Below the pieces are notes generated by a model. It searched no databases. It was not told the DNA's origin and worked only from the letters and a program-made list of their open reading frames with translations. Made by a program: the position numbers and the translations under genes. This document shows, piece by piece, positions 1 to 7,265 of a stretch of DNA of 41,769 nt (position 1 is the first letter of the stretch; each line of letters starts with the position of its first letter). This DNA comes from Streptomyces sp. ISL-36 (lineage in GTDB: Bacteria; Actinomycetota; Actinomycetes; Streptomycetales; Streptomycetaceae): assembly GCF_018614205.1 (NCBI RefSeq), contig NZ_JAGGOS010000037.1, positions 1 through 41,769 on the forward strand, written 5' to 3'.

Positions 1-1270
1 GCGTGAGCAGGGTGACATCGGCCAGAGGGTCGCCGTCCACGAGGACGGCGTCGCCCGCGAAGCCGCGCGCGAGGCGGCCCGCCGTGCGCTCGATGCCGAG
101 CAGCCGGGCGGCGCCGGTCGTGGCGGTGCGGATCGCGTCGAGCGCGGGCAGACCGGCCGCGTGCATCAGCTCCACCTCCCGCCCGATCGGACGCACCGTG
201 CCGCCGGACGAGTCCGTTCCGGCGGCGAGGGGTACGCCGAGTTCATGGGCGGCGAGGACCGCTCGCTGCAGTACGGGGAGATAGGCGCGCCCGCGTTCGG
301 CGAGGACCGGGTCCGAGGACTCGGCCAGGCCCGCGATGGCGGTGAGGGTGGGCGTGAAGTACGTGCCCCTGCGGCGCATTTCGCGCAGGGTGCGCTCGCC
401 GACGAACGCACCGTGCTCCAGAGAGCGGACGCCGGCCGTGACGGCGTCGTGGCAGCCCTGTTCGCTGTAACTGTGGCAGAGGACGCCCTTGCCGTGCCGG
501 CGGGCCGCGGCGACGATCACGGAGAGCTGCTCGTGCGAGTAGACCTGGGCGAGCGGGTCCTGCTCGGGGAGCCCGGCGCGCTCGTTGACCCGCGTCTTGA
601 TGACGTCCGCGCCGCGGGCGAGGTTCACCTCGACGACGCGGCGCAGCGCCTCGGCCGAGCGCACGCCGTCCTTGAGGCGGGCGAGCGGGGTGAGGTCGGG
701 GTCGGCGAGCACGGTGTCACCGAGGTCCGGGGTGACGAAGACGCCGGCGGCCGTCAGGCGGGGCGCGAGGGCCGGGCTGTGCCGGGCGAGTTCCCGGACG
801 GCGATGTCCTGGTAGAACGCGGTCGATCCGCTGCGCGCGCTGGTCGCGCCCTTGCGGACGGCGTCGCGGGCCTCGGCGGCGGTGCTGAGGTGGATGTGCG
901 CGTCGACCAGCCCGGGCAGAACCCAGCGGCCGTCGGCGTCGAGGACCGCGGCGTCCTTGGGCGGGGTGACGCTGCCCCGGGAGCCTGCCGCCCGGACGAT
1001 CCCGCCCTCGATGACGACGACGGCGTTCTCGGTGACCTCGCCGGTGGCCGGGTCGAGGAGCGTGCCGCCCTGGATCACCAGGCTTCCGCCCCTCGCCGCT
1101 CCGGAACCGCCGACGGCCTGTCGGGCGCCGCCCTCGACACCCTCGCGGGCCGCGGGGACGGCCCCGGCCGAGCCCGCGGCGGCCACGGTGCCGGCGAGCG
1201 CGGCCGCACCGGCGAGGATTCCGCGGCGGGTCAGCCGGCTGGAGGGTGGCGGCGTGGCTTCGACGCACAT
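1..1270 (-). CDS. TAT-exported metal-dependent amidohydrolase (3' end cut off)
   Basis: The protein reads leftward from ATG at 1270 with a GAAGGAG ribosome site just upstream, and runs off the window before a stop. The N-terminus carries a twin-arginine signal (SRLTRRGILAGAAALAG) followed by an Ala-rich segment, so it should be folded before export to the cell surface. The body matches the amidohydrolase superfamily: a metal-binding AHIH motif after GLVD, later His residues in LCHSYSEQG and LEHGAFVG, and a final active-site Asp in AAGTDSSGG. The order resembles imidazolonepropionase/prolidase-like hydrolases; the substrate cannot be told. About 420 residues are present and only a short C-terminal piece should be missing. 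It lies directly downstream of a GntR-type gene on the same strand, and two palindromic operator-like sites occupy the gap, so control by that regulator is likely (inference). Confidence 0.85.
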   Translation of the reverse strand, partial: MCVEATPPPSSRLTRRGILAGAAALAGTVAAAGSAGAVPAAREGVEGGARQAVGGSGAARGGSLVIQGGTLLDPATGEVTENAVVVIEGGIVRAAGSRGSVTPPKDAAVLDADGRWVLPGLVDAHIHLSTAAEARDAVRKGATSARSGSTAFYQDIAVRELARHSPALAPRLTAAGVFVTPDLGDTVLADPDLTPLARLKDGVRSAEALRRVVEVNLARGADVIKTRVNERAGLPEQDPLAQVYSHEQLSVIVAAARRHGKGVLCHSYSEQGCHDAVTAGVRSLEHGAFVGERTLREMRRRGTYFTPTLTAIAGLAESSDPVLAERGRAYLPVLQRAVLAAHELGVPLAAGTDSSGGTVRPIGREVELMHAAGLPALDAIRTATTGAARLLGIERTAGRLARGFAGDAVLVDGDPLADVTLLT

Positions 1271-1307
1271 GGGGCTCCTTCGGGAAGTAGGTCCGACGGC
1301 TCCCCGT

Positions 1308-1319
1308 TTTGTATACCAA
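1308..1319. promoter_or_regulatory. GntR/FCD-type operator, proximal site
   Basis: TTTGTATACCAA differs by one base from the perfect palindrome at 1424-1435. It lies 38 bp upstream of the amidohydrolase ATG, where binding would block transcription or early elongation. FadR/FCD-family GntR proteins commonly recognise TGGTNNNACCA-like palindromes, which this fits. Confidence 0.6.
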
Positions 1320-1423
1320 GCTGAAGGTGACGGGCAAGGGTGGTGATCGGATCCACCGAAATGCCTGCTCGCAAGAGTCGTCGGAGGTTCGCTGCGCCCG
1401 AGCTGGAAGGGTCATGGAGCAGC

Positions 1424-1435
1424 TTGGTATACCAA
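1424..1435. promoter_or_regulatory. GntR/FCD-type operator, distal site (perfect palindrome)
   Basis: TTGGTATACCAA is a perfect 12-bp palindrome located just after the stop codon of the GntR-family gene. Its centre is 116 bp from the centre of the second copy at 1308-1319, close to eleven helical turns, so two dimers could sit on the same DNA face. Confidence 0.65.
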
Positions 1436-1442
1436 CAGGACG

Positions 1443-2147
1443 TCAGTCGGTTCCGAAGAGAGAGCGCAGGGCGACCATCCTGCTGTCCCGCACGTGCAGC
1501 AGCGTGCTCGCGGCCGCCGCCTCCGCGTCACCGGCGGCGATGTACCGGTACATCTCGGCGTGCTGCGCCCGCATGTGCGCCGGCTCCTCGCGCAGGCCGA
1601 ACAGCAGGCGGAGCTGCCAGCTCAACTGCTCCATGGTGCGCGCGAGCAGCGGGTTGCCGGACATGGTCACGACACCCTCGTGGAACGCCGTGTGGGCGGC
1701 CACCTCGCGCGTCCCCTCGTCCGCCGCGGCTGCCGACTCGGCCTGACGGAGCGTCGTTTCCAGGGCGGCGAGCCTGGTGGTGTCGCCCGCTGCGACAGCC
1801 CGGGCCGCCAGCCGCGAGGCCTGGACCGCCAGCGGTTCCCACACTTCGTACAAATGCTCCACATCGGTGCGCTCAAGGCGTCGCACGCGTACCCCGCTGT
1901 GCGGCAGCAGTTCGAGGAGCCCTTCGGCGACCAGCGCGCGCAGCGCCTCGCGCACCGGCACCCGGGACATGCTGAGCTCTTCGGCGACCTCCCGCTCGAC
2001 GAGGCGGGCGCCCTGCGCGTACCGCCGGTCGACGATCCGCTGGAGGACGGCCTCCCGCGCCCGCGCGCTGAGCGAGACCGAGGCAGCCGCCCCCGAGCCG
2101 CCGGCCCCCGCCGTGTCCGCCGAGTCGGTCCTCCTGCTGTCCGCCAC
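1443..2147 (-). CDS. GntR-family (FCD/FadR-type) transcriptional regulator
   Basis: This is a 234-residue DNA-binding repressor or activator. GTG at 2147 is chosen as start because AGGACGGAG sits 4 nt upstream; a longer reading frame upstream has no such site. Residues about 25-95 form the winged helix-turn-helix with the family signature around VEREVAEELSMSRVPVREAL and GLLELLPHSGVRV. The C-terminal all-helical FCD ligand domain follows, with the expected acidic/His spacing (LEATLR, AAHTAFHEGVV, HAEMYRYI). The gene points at the amidohydrolase gene and ends 173 bp before it. The palindromes in that gap fit its family, so it probably controls the hydrolase. A ligand cannot be inferred. Confidence 0.88.
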   Translation of the reverse strand: MADSRRTDSADTAGAGGSGAAASVSLSARAREAVLQRIVDRRYAQGARLVEREVAEELSMSRVPVREALRALVAEGLLELLPHSGVRVRRLERTDVEHLYEVWEPLAVQASRLAARAVAAGDTTRLAALETTLRQAESAAAADEGTREVAAHTAFHEGVVTMSGNPLLARTMEQLSWQLRLLFGLREEPAHMRAQHAEMYRYIAAGDAEAAAASTLLHVRDSRMVALRSLFGTD

Positions 2148-2276
2148 CGTTCTCCGTCCTCTTCCGTCCCGCGTTCGCGGTGCCCCGGGCGAGGATATGT
2201 GCGACGACGCGCGTGCCGCGCCGGCGGCGAGGTCGCACGGCGCACCGATTCGAGTGAAGGGCCGTGTGGTCGGCCC

Positions 2277-2302
2277 GCGACGTGGAATGTGTCCCACGTC
2301 GC
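2277..2302. promoter_or_regulatory. Inverted repeat upstream of the small secreted peptide
   Basis: GCGACGTGG (2277-2285) and CCACGTCGC (2294-2302) are perfect 9-bp arms around an 8-nt spacer. The repeat is centred about 53 bp upstream of the peptide ATG at 2343, between two divergent genes. It could be an operator for a dimeric regulator or a hairpin in the 5' leader. No regulator is identified. Confidence 0.5.
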
Positions 2303-2342
2303 GCTGTCGCTGCCACCGGTACGCATCACTGAGGAGTCGCAC

Positions 2343-2459
2343 ATGCGTCGCTTCGCTGTCACCGCCCTCGTCCTCGGCGCGCTTTCCTGCGCGTCCGCCG
2401 CCCCCGCGGTCGCCGGGGTCGACGGAGACCGTGAGACGGAGTCCACGACCGACGACTGA
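2343..2459 (+). CDS. Tiny secreted acidic peptide (38 aa)
   Basis: ATG at 2343 follows a GAGGAG ribosome site by 6 nt, the clearest translation signal in this stretch. The product begins MRRFAVTALVLGALSCASA, a textbook Sec signal: a basic n-region, a hydrophobic core and an Ala-X-Ala type end. Cleavage after APAVA would release about 14 residues, GVDGDRETESTTDD, strongly acidic and polar. A single Cys lies inside the signal region (LSCAS); it resembles a lipobox only weakly, so lipidation is possible but less likely. I do not recognise a family. It is divergent from the GntR gene, has an inverted repeat upstream, and ends 57 bp before a strong hairpin terminator, so it looks like a complete single-gene transcription unit. 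Confidence 0.6.
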   Translation: MRRFAVTALVLGALSCASAAPAVAGVDGDRETESTTDD

Positions 2460-2515
2460 AGCCACCGGCGGCCCTCCTTCGTCGGCTCTGCGCACGTCAG
2501 GGGCGGGGAACCGCG

Positions 2516-2563
2516 GGGAGGGGCGGCTCCGGCGTTCCGCGGCGTTCCGGAGCCGCCCCTCCC
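2516..2563. terminator. Bidirectional hairpin terminator
   Basis: A perfect 17-bp stem (2516-2532 with 2547-2563) closes a 14-nt loop. It lies between the convergent secreted-peptide gene (stop at 2459) and the DUF5133 gene (stop at 2585). There is no U-tract, as is usual for Streptomyces hairpin terminators. Confidence 0.8.
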
Positions 2564-2584
2564 GCACGAAGCGAAGTGTCTCGA

Positions 2585-2812
2585 TCAGCTCACCAGCATC
2601 GAGTCGTCCTCGGTACGCGCGCCGGGCAGCCGATGGCGGGCGGCGATGAGCGCCGCGTCAACGTCACGCGTTCCGGTGGAGATGCACAGCGTGTACGCGA
2701 TGTCGTCCATGCGCCGCCGTACCTCCTCGCTTCCGTTCTCCGCGTGCAACACCCTCAGCGTCTCGTACTGCTCGATCAGGTTGTTCAACACCGCGGGATG
2801 GGCCATCAGCAC
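2585..2812 (-). CDS. DUF5133 domain protein (75 aa)
   Basis: This is a small all-helical protein of unknown function. The start is GTG at 2812, with GAGGGGAG 7 nt upstream, giving (M)LMAHPAVLNNLIEQYETL. The sequence contains the arrangement I associate with the Streptomyces DUF5133 family: a helix ending in VLHAENGSEEVRRRMDD, a Cys in YTLCISTGTRDVD, then AALIAARHRLPGA. The length of 75 residues is typical. No catalytic motif or membrane segment is visible. It is divergent from the hybrid histidine kinase; the 343-bp gap holds a TTGCC-type palindrome. Members of this family often lie near stress-signalling genes, but its role is not known. Confidence 0.78.
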   Translation of the reverse strand: MLMAHPAVLNNLIEQYETLRVLHAENGSEEVRRRMDDIAYTLCISTGTRDVDAALIAARHRLPGARTEDDSMLVS

Positions 2813-3155
2813 AGTGGGTCTCCCCTCGACGACAGGGCGCCGGCCGCCCGGCTCGATCGGCCGTCTGCCCCCTGTTCCAGGTTGTATGCGAGCGGATCGG
2901 GGCAGGACCCGTAGCGAGTCACGCCCTGCCTCGGGCAGAGAGGGGGTCGGCCGGGGAGGCCGTCCGGACAGGACCGTTCCGGCCGCACGTCTCACTCCCG
3001 TTCCCCTCCTGTCGATCACGGGGGAGTAGTCTCACCTTTATTGCCGTACGGCAACGGTCGAGGACCGGAGCGGTACGGGAGGGGCGGCGGCCCGACGGGG
3101 GCCGTGACCGTGCCAGCCCCTCGGCAGGTGCCTGGCGAGCTAACGAGGATGGGTC
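2813..3155. other. Divergent intergenic region
   Basis: This stretch separates the leftward DUF5133 gene from the rightward hybrid kinase. The only clear element is the TTGCCGTACGGCAA palindrome at 3041-3054. I see no convincing -10/-35 pair and no reading frame with a ribosome site. Confidence 0.5.
3041..3054. promoter_or_regulatory. TTGCC-N4-GGCAA palindrome upstream of the hybrid kinase
   Basis: TTGCCGTACGGCAA is a perfect 14-bp palindrome ending 101 bp before the kinase ATG. The same TTGCC-N4-GGCAA core recurs at 11780-11793 near the MarR-type gene, which suggests one DNA-binding protein recognises both. MarR-family proteins often bind palindromes of this size. Confidence 0.55.
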
Positions 3156-6100
3156 ATGTCTGAGGCGACGATCGACGGCTCCTCGGCGGCGGGGCGGCGA
3201 GGACCGGTCGCGGTGGGAGAGCCGGAACTGCGACAGCTCCTGGCCGGCCTCACCGCCGTACGGGACGGAGACTTCGGCACCCGGCTGCCCGACGAGGCGA
3301 GCGGGCTGATGGGCGAGATCTCCAGCGTGTTCAACGGCATGGTCGACCAGCTCTCCCTCTTCACCTCCGAGGTGACCCGGGTCGCCCGTGAGGTCGGCAC
3401 GGAGGGAACCCTGGGCGGGCAGGCGAAGGTCCCCGGAGTCTCCGGCACCTGGGCGGACCTGACCGACTCGGTGAACGCGATGGCCGGCAACCTCACCACA
3501 CAGGTCCGTGACATCGCCCAGGTCGCCACCGCCGTCGCCAAGGGCGACCTCTCGCAGAAGATCGACGTGGACGCCCGGGGCGAGATCCTGGAGCTGAAGA
3601 ACACCATCAACACGATGGTGGACCAGCTGTCCTCGTTCGCCGACGAGGTCACCCGCATGGCCCGTGAGGTCGGCACGGAGGGAATCCTCGGCGGCCAGGC
3701 GGACGTCAAGGGCGTCTCCGGCACCTGGCGCGACCTGACCGACTCCGTCAACTCCATGGCCGGCAATCTCACCGCGCAGGTGCGCTCCCTCGCACACGTC
3801 GCCACCGCCGTGGCCAAGGGTGACCTCTCGCAGAAGGTGGACGTGGACGCCCGGGGCGAGATCCGGGAGCTCAAGAACACCATCAACACGATGGTCGACC
3901 AGCTGTCGGCCTTCGCCGACGAGGTGACCCGGGTGGCCCGCGAGGTCGGCACGGAGGGGAACCTGGGCGGCCAGGCCACCGTGCGGGGCGCCTCGGGCAC
4001 CTGGAAGGACCTCACGGACAACGTCAACGTGATGGCGTCCAACCTCACCGGCCAGGTGCGCTCGATCGCCCAGGTCGCGACCGCGGTGGCCCGCGGCGAC
4101 CTCTCCCGCAGGATCACCGTGGAGGCGAAGGGCGAGGTCGCCGCGCTCGCCGACACCATCAACACCATGGTGGACACCCTGTCGGCCTTCGCCGACGAGG
4201 TCACCCGGGTCGCCCGGGAAGTCGGCACCGAGGGCCGCCTCGGCGGCCAGGCACGGGTTCCGAACGTGGCCGGCACCTGGAAGGACCTCACCGACAACGT
4301 CAACTCGATGGCGAACAATCTCACCGGGCAGGTCCGCAACATCGCCCAGGTCACCACCGCCGTCGCCAACGGCGATCTCTCGAAGAAGATCGACGTCGAC
4401 GCCCGGGGCGAGATCCTGGAGCTGAAGACGACCATCAACACGATGGTGGACCAGCTGTCCTCGTTCGCCGCCGAGGTCACGCGCGTGGCCCGGGAGGTCG
4501 GCAGCGAGGGCCGTCTCGGCGGCCAGGCCGAGGTCGAAGGGGTCTCCGGCACCTGGAAGCGGCTCACGGAGAACGTCAACGAACTCGCCGGGAACCTGAC
4601 CCGGCAGGTCCGCGCCATCGCCGAGGTCGCGAGCGCGGTCGCCGAGGGCGACCTGACCCGCTCGATCACCGTGGAGGCCTCCGGCGAGGTCGCCGAACTC
4701 AAGGACAACATCAACTCCATGGTCGGCTCCCTGCGCGAGACGACGCGGGCCAACCAGGAGCAGGACTGGCTCAAGTCCAGCCTCGCCCGGATCTCCGAGC
4801 TCATGCAGGGACACCGGGACCTCGCCGTCGTCGCCGAACTCGTCATGGACGAGCTGACTCCGCTCGTCTCCGCCCAGTACGGCGCGTTCTACCTGGCGGA
4901 GGAGGACGCGGAAGGCCTCGAACTCAAGCTCGTCGGCTCCTACGGCCGACCCGCGGACAGCCCCGGCCGCGACAGGTTCCGGCTGGGCGAATCCCTGGTC
5001 GGGCAGGCCGCCCGCAGCCGCCGTGTCATCGCGGCCGAGAACGTACCCGGCGACTACGTCTACATCTCCTCCGGCCTCGGCCGGACGGCCCGCGGAAGCC
5101 TCATCGTGCTGCCGATCGTGGTCGAGGACCAGGTCCTCGGCATCATCGAGCTGGTCTCCTTCACCCCCTTCACCTCCGTGCACCGGGACTTCCTGGAGCA
5201 GCTCATGGAGACGGTGGGCGTCAACGTCAGCACCATCGTCGCCAACGCCCGTACCGACGAACTGCTGGGTGAGTCCCAGCGGCTGGCCGACGAACTGCGG
5301 GCACGCTCCGAGGAGCTGCAGGTGCAGCAGGACGAGTTGCAGCGCTCCAACGCGGAACTGGAGGAGAAGGCGGCTCTGCTCGCCTCCCAGAACCGTGACA
5401 TCGAAGCCAAGAACCTGGAGATCGAGCAGGCGCGGCAGGAACTCGAGGACCGCGCCCAGCAGCTCTCGCTGGCGTCGAAGTACAAGTCCGAGTTCCTCGC
5501 CAACATGAGCCACGAGCTGCGCACCCCGCTCAACAGCCTCCTGATCCTTGCCCAGTTGCTCGCCCAGAACCCGACCCGCAACCTCACCGCCAAGCAGGTC
5601 GAGTACGCCGGCATCATCCACTCGGCCGGATCCGACCTGCTGCAGCTGATCAACGACATCCTCGACCTGTCGAAGGTGGAGGCCGGAAAGATGGAACTCA
5701 ATCCGGAACGGGTCCCGCTGCGCCGGCTCCTCGACTACGTCGAAGCGACGTTCCGGCCGCTCACCACACAGAAGAACCTCGCCTTCACCATCTCCACCGC
5801 ACCCGGCGTGCCCGTGGACCTGGTCACCGACGACTCCCGCCTGAGGCAGGTGCTGCGCAACCTGCTCTCCAACGCGGTCAAGTTCACCGAGCGCGGCCGC
5901 GTCGAGCTGCGCATCGAGCCCGCCTCGGACGACGAGCTGCCCGCGACGGTGCACCGCGGCGGCGCGGTGGTCGCCTTCCGGGTCAAGGACACGGGCATCG
6001 GCATCGCCTCCCAGCAGCTCGAGGCCATCTTCGGCGCCTTCCAGCAGGCGGACGGCACGACCAACCGGAAGTACGGCGGTACCGGCCTCGGCCTGTCCAT

Positions 6101-7184
6101 CAGCCGCGAGATCGCCTATCTGCTCGGTGGCGCCCTCACGGCCACGAGCGAGCTCGGCGAGGGCAGCACCTTCACGCTCTATCTGCCCGTCGCACGCGCC
6201 GACTTCCAGGAACAGCACGGCCCCGCGCATGTCACCCGCCCCCAGGACGGCGAACCGTCCGCGACGACCCCCGACGCCGACGCGCCCGCCCGCGCCGGCT
6301 GGCCGGCCGCCGCCCCGCAGGCCCGGCAGCCGAGGCGGCTGCTGGTGATCGAGGAGCGCCCGCGGGGGCTGCTCTCGCTCGTCGCGGAGAACGCCGTCAC
6401 GGAACTGACCCGCGGCCCGAACCGCGCGGACCAGGAGGAGATCGAGGTGATCGCGGCCGTGGGGCCCCAGGAGGCCGCGACGGCCCTCGCCACCCAGCCG
6501 TTCCACTGCGTCGTCCTCGAACTCGACATGGCCGACAGCGAGGCACTGCACTTCCTGGACGCGATGGACGGGGACGCGGCGCTGCGCACCGTACCCGTCC
6601 TCGCCCACAACAACCGCAGGCTCGACGCCGAACACGAGCGGGCCCTCCAGGCGCGCGCCCACCGACGGCCGCTGGAGCTGCTCTCCAGCCTCGACGAACT
6701 GCGCGAGCGGATCGCCCTGCACCTGTCCGCCGACCAGCCGGGCGACGTCGTACCCCTGGTACGCGCAGAGGAGCGGCTGTCGGTCCCCCAGCCCGTCGAC
6801 GCCGCCCTCAGCGGCCGTACGGTGCTCGTGGTCGACGACGACGCCCGCAACCTCTACGCCCTGAGCGGCATCCTGGAGCTGCACGGCATCGAGGTCCTGC
6901 ACGCCGAGAACGGACGCAAGGGGATCGAGGCGCTCGCCGAACACCCCGACATCGACCTCATCCTGATGGACGTCATGATGCCCGAGATGGACGGCTACAC
7001 GGCCACCGCCAGGATCAGGCAGATGCCCGAACACGCCGGGCTGCCCATCATCGCCGTCACCGCCAAGGCCATGCCGGGGGACCGGGAGAAGAGCCTGGCC
7101 TCGGGCGCCAGCGACTACGTGACCAAGCCGGTCGACGCCGATGACCTCATCGCCTGCATCCGCCGGTGGCTGCGCGACGGATAG
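3156..7184 (+). CDS. Soluble multi-HAMP hybrid histidine kinase with receiver domains
   Basis: This is a 1342-residue signalling kinase with no membrane segment or signal peptide, so it is cytoplasmic. ATG at 3156 follows GAGGATGGG. Residues about 20-545 are six HAMP-like units. Five share an EVTR(V/M)AREVG(T/S)EG signature spaced about 92 residues apart (near 71, 164, 256, 348, 440), as in osmosensing group III kinases. A GAF domain follows (about 550-700), then a Glu/Gln-rich coiled coil (705-775). The HisKA box [15 protein letters not shown] places the phospho-His at 786. The ATPase domain has an N box (NLLSNAVKF), DTGIGI near 945 and GTGLGLSI near 974. Residues about 1060-1190 look like a decayed receiver domain. 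The last receiver (1223-1341) is complete: VVDDD, phospho-acceptor Asp1272 in [11 protein letters not shown], and a conserved Lys in YVTKP. It probably feeds the downstream phosphatase/sigma block. Confidence 0.95.
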   Translation: MSEATIDGSSAAGRRGPVAVGEPELRQLLAGLTAVRDGDFGTRLPDEASGLMGEISSVFNGMVDQLSLFTSEVTRVAREVGTEGTLGGQAKVPGVSGTWADLTDSVNAMAGNLTTQVRDIAQVATAVAKGDLSQKIDVDARGEILELKNTINTMVDQLSSFADEVTRMAREVGTEGILGGQADVKGVSGTWRDLTDSVNSMAGNLTAQVRSLAHVATAVAKGDLSQKVDVDARGEIRELKNTINTMVDQLSAFADEVTRVAREVGTEGNLGGQATVRGASGTWKDLTDNVNVMASNLTGQVRSIAQVATAVARGDLSRRITVEAKGEVAALADTINTMVDTLSAFADEVTRVAREVGTEGRLGGQARVPNVAGTWKDLTDNVNSMANNLTGQVRNIAQVTTAVANGDLSKKIDVDARGEILELKTTINTMVDQLSSFAAEVTRVAREVGSEGRLGGQAEVEGVSGTWKRLTENVNELAGNLTRQVRAIAEVASAVAEGDLTRSITVEASGEVAELKDNINSMVGSLRETTRANQEQDWLKSSLARISELMQGHRDLAVVAELVMDELTPLVSAQYGAFYLAEEDAEGLELKLVGSYGRPADSPGRDRFRLGESLVGQAARSRRVIAAENVPGDYVYISSGLGRTARGSLIVLPIVVEDQVLGIIELVSFTPFTSVHRDFLEQLMETVGVNVSTIVANARTDELLGESQRLADELRARSEELQVQQDELQRSNAELEEKAALLASQNRDIEAKNLEIEQARQELEDRAQQLSLASKYKSEFLANMSHELRTPLNSLLILAQLLAQNPTRNLTAKQVEYAGIIHSAGSDLLQLINDILDLSKVEAGKMELNPERVPLRRLLDYVEATFRPLTTQKNLAFTISTAPGVPVDLVTDDSRLRQVLRNLLSNAVKFTERGRVELRIEPASDDELPATVHRGGAVVAFRVKDTGIGIASQQLEAIFGAFQQADGTTNRKYGGTGLGLSISREIAYLLGGALTATSELGEGSTFTLYLPVARADFQEQHGPAHVTRPQDGEPSATTPDADAPARAGWPAAAPQARQPRRLLVIEERPRGLLSLVAENAVTELTRGPNRADQEEIEVIAAVGPQEAATALATQPFHCVVLELDMADSEALHFLDAMDGDAALRTVPVLAHNNRRLDAEHERALQARAHRRPLELLSSLDELRERIALHLSADQPGDVVPLVRAEERLSVPQPVDAALSGRTVLVVDDDARNLYALSGILELHGIEVLHAENGRKGIEALAEHPDIDLILMDVMMPEMDGYTATARIRQMPEHAGLPIIAVTAKAMPGDREKSLASGASDYVTKPVDADDLIACIRRWLRDG

Positions 7185-7265
7185 CCCGACGGTCCAGCCT
7201 CCCCGCCTCGAACCGTGCACCCCACCAGTCCCCCCACGAGCCGTCCCATCCCAGGAGCCCGCGTC

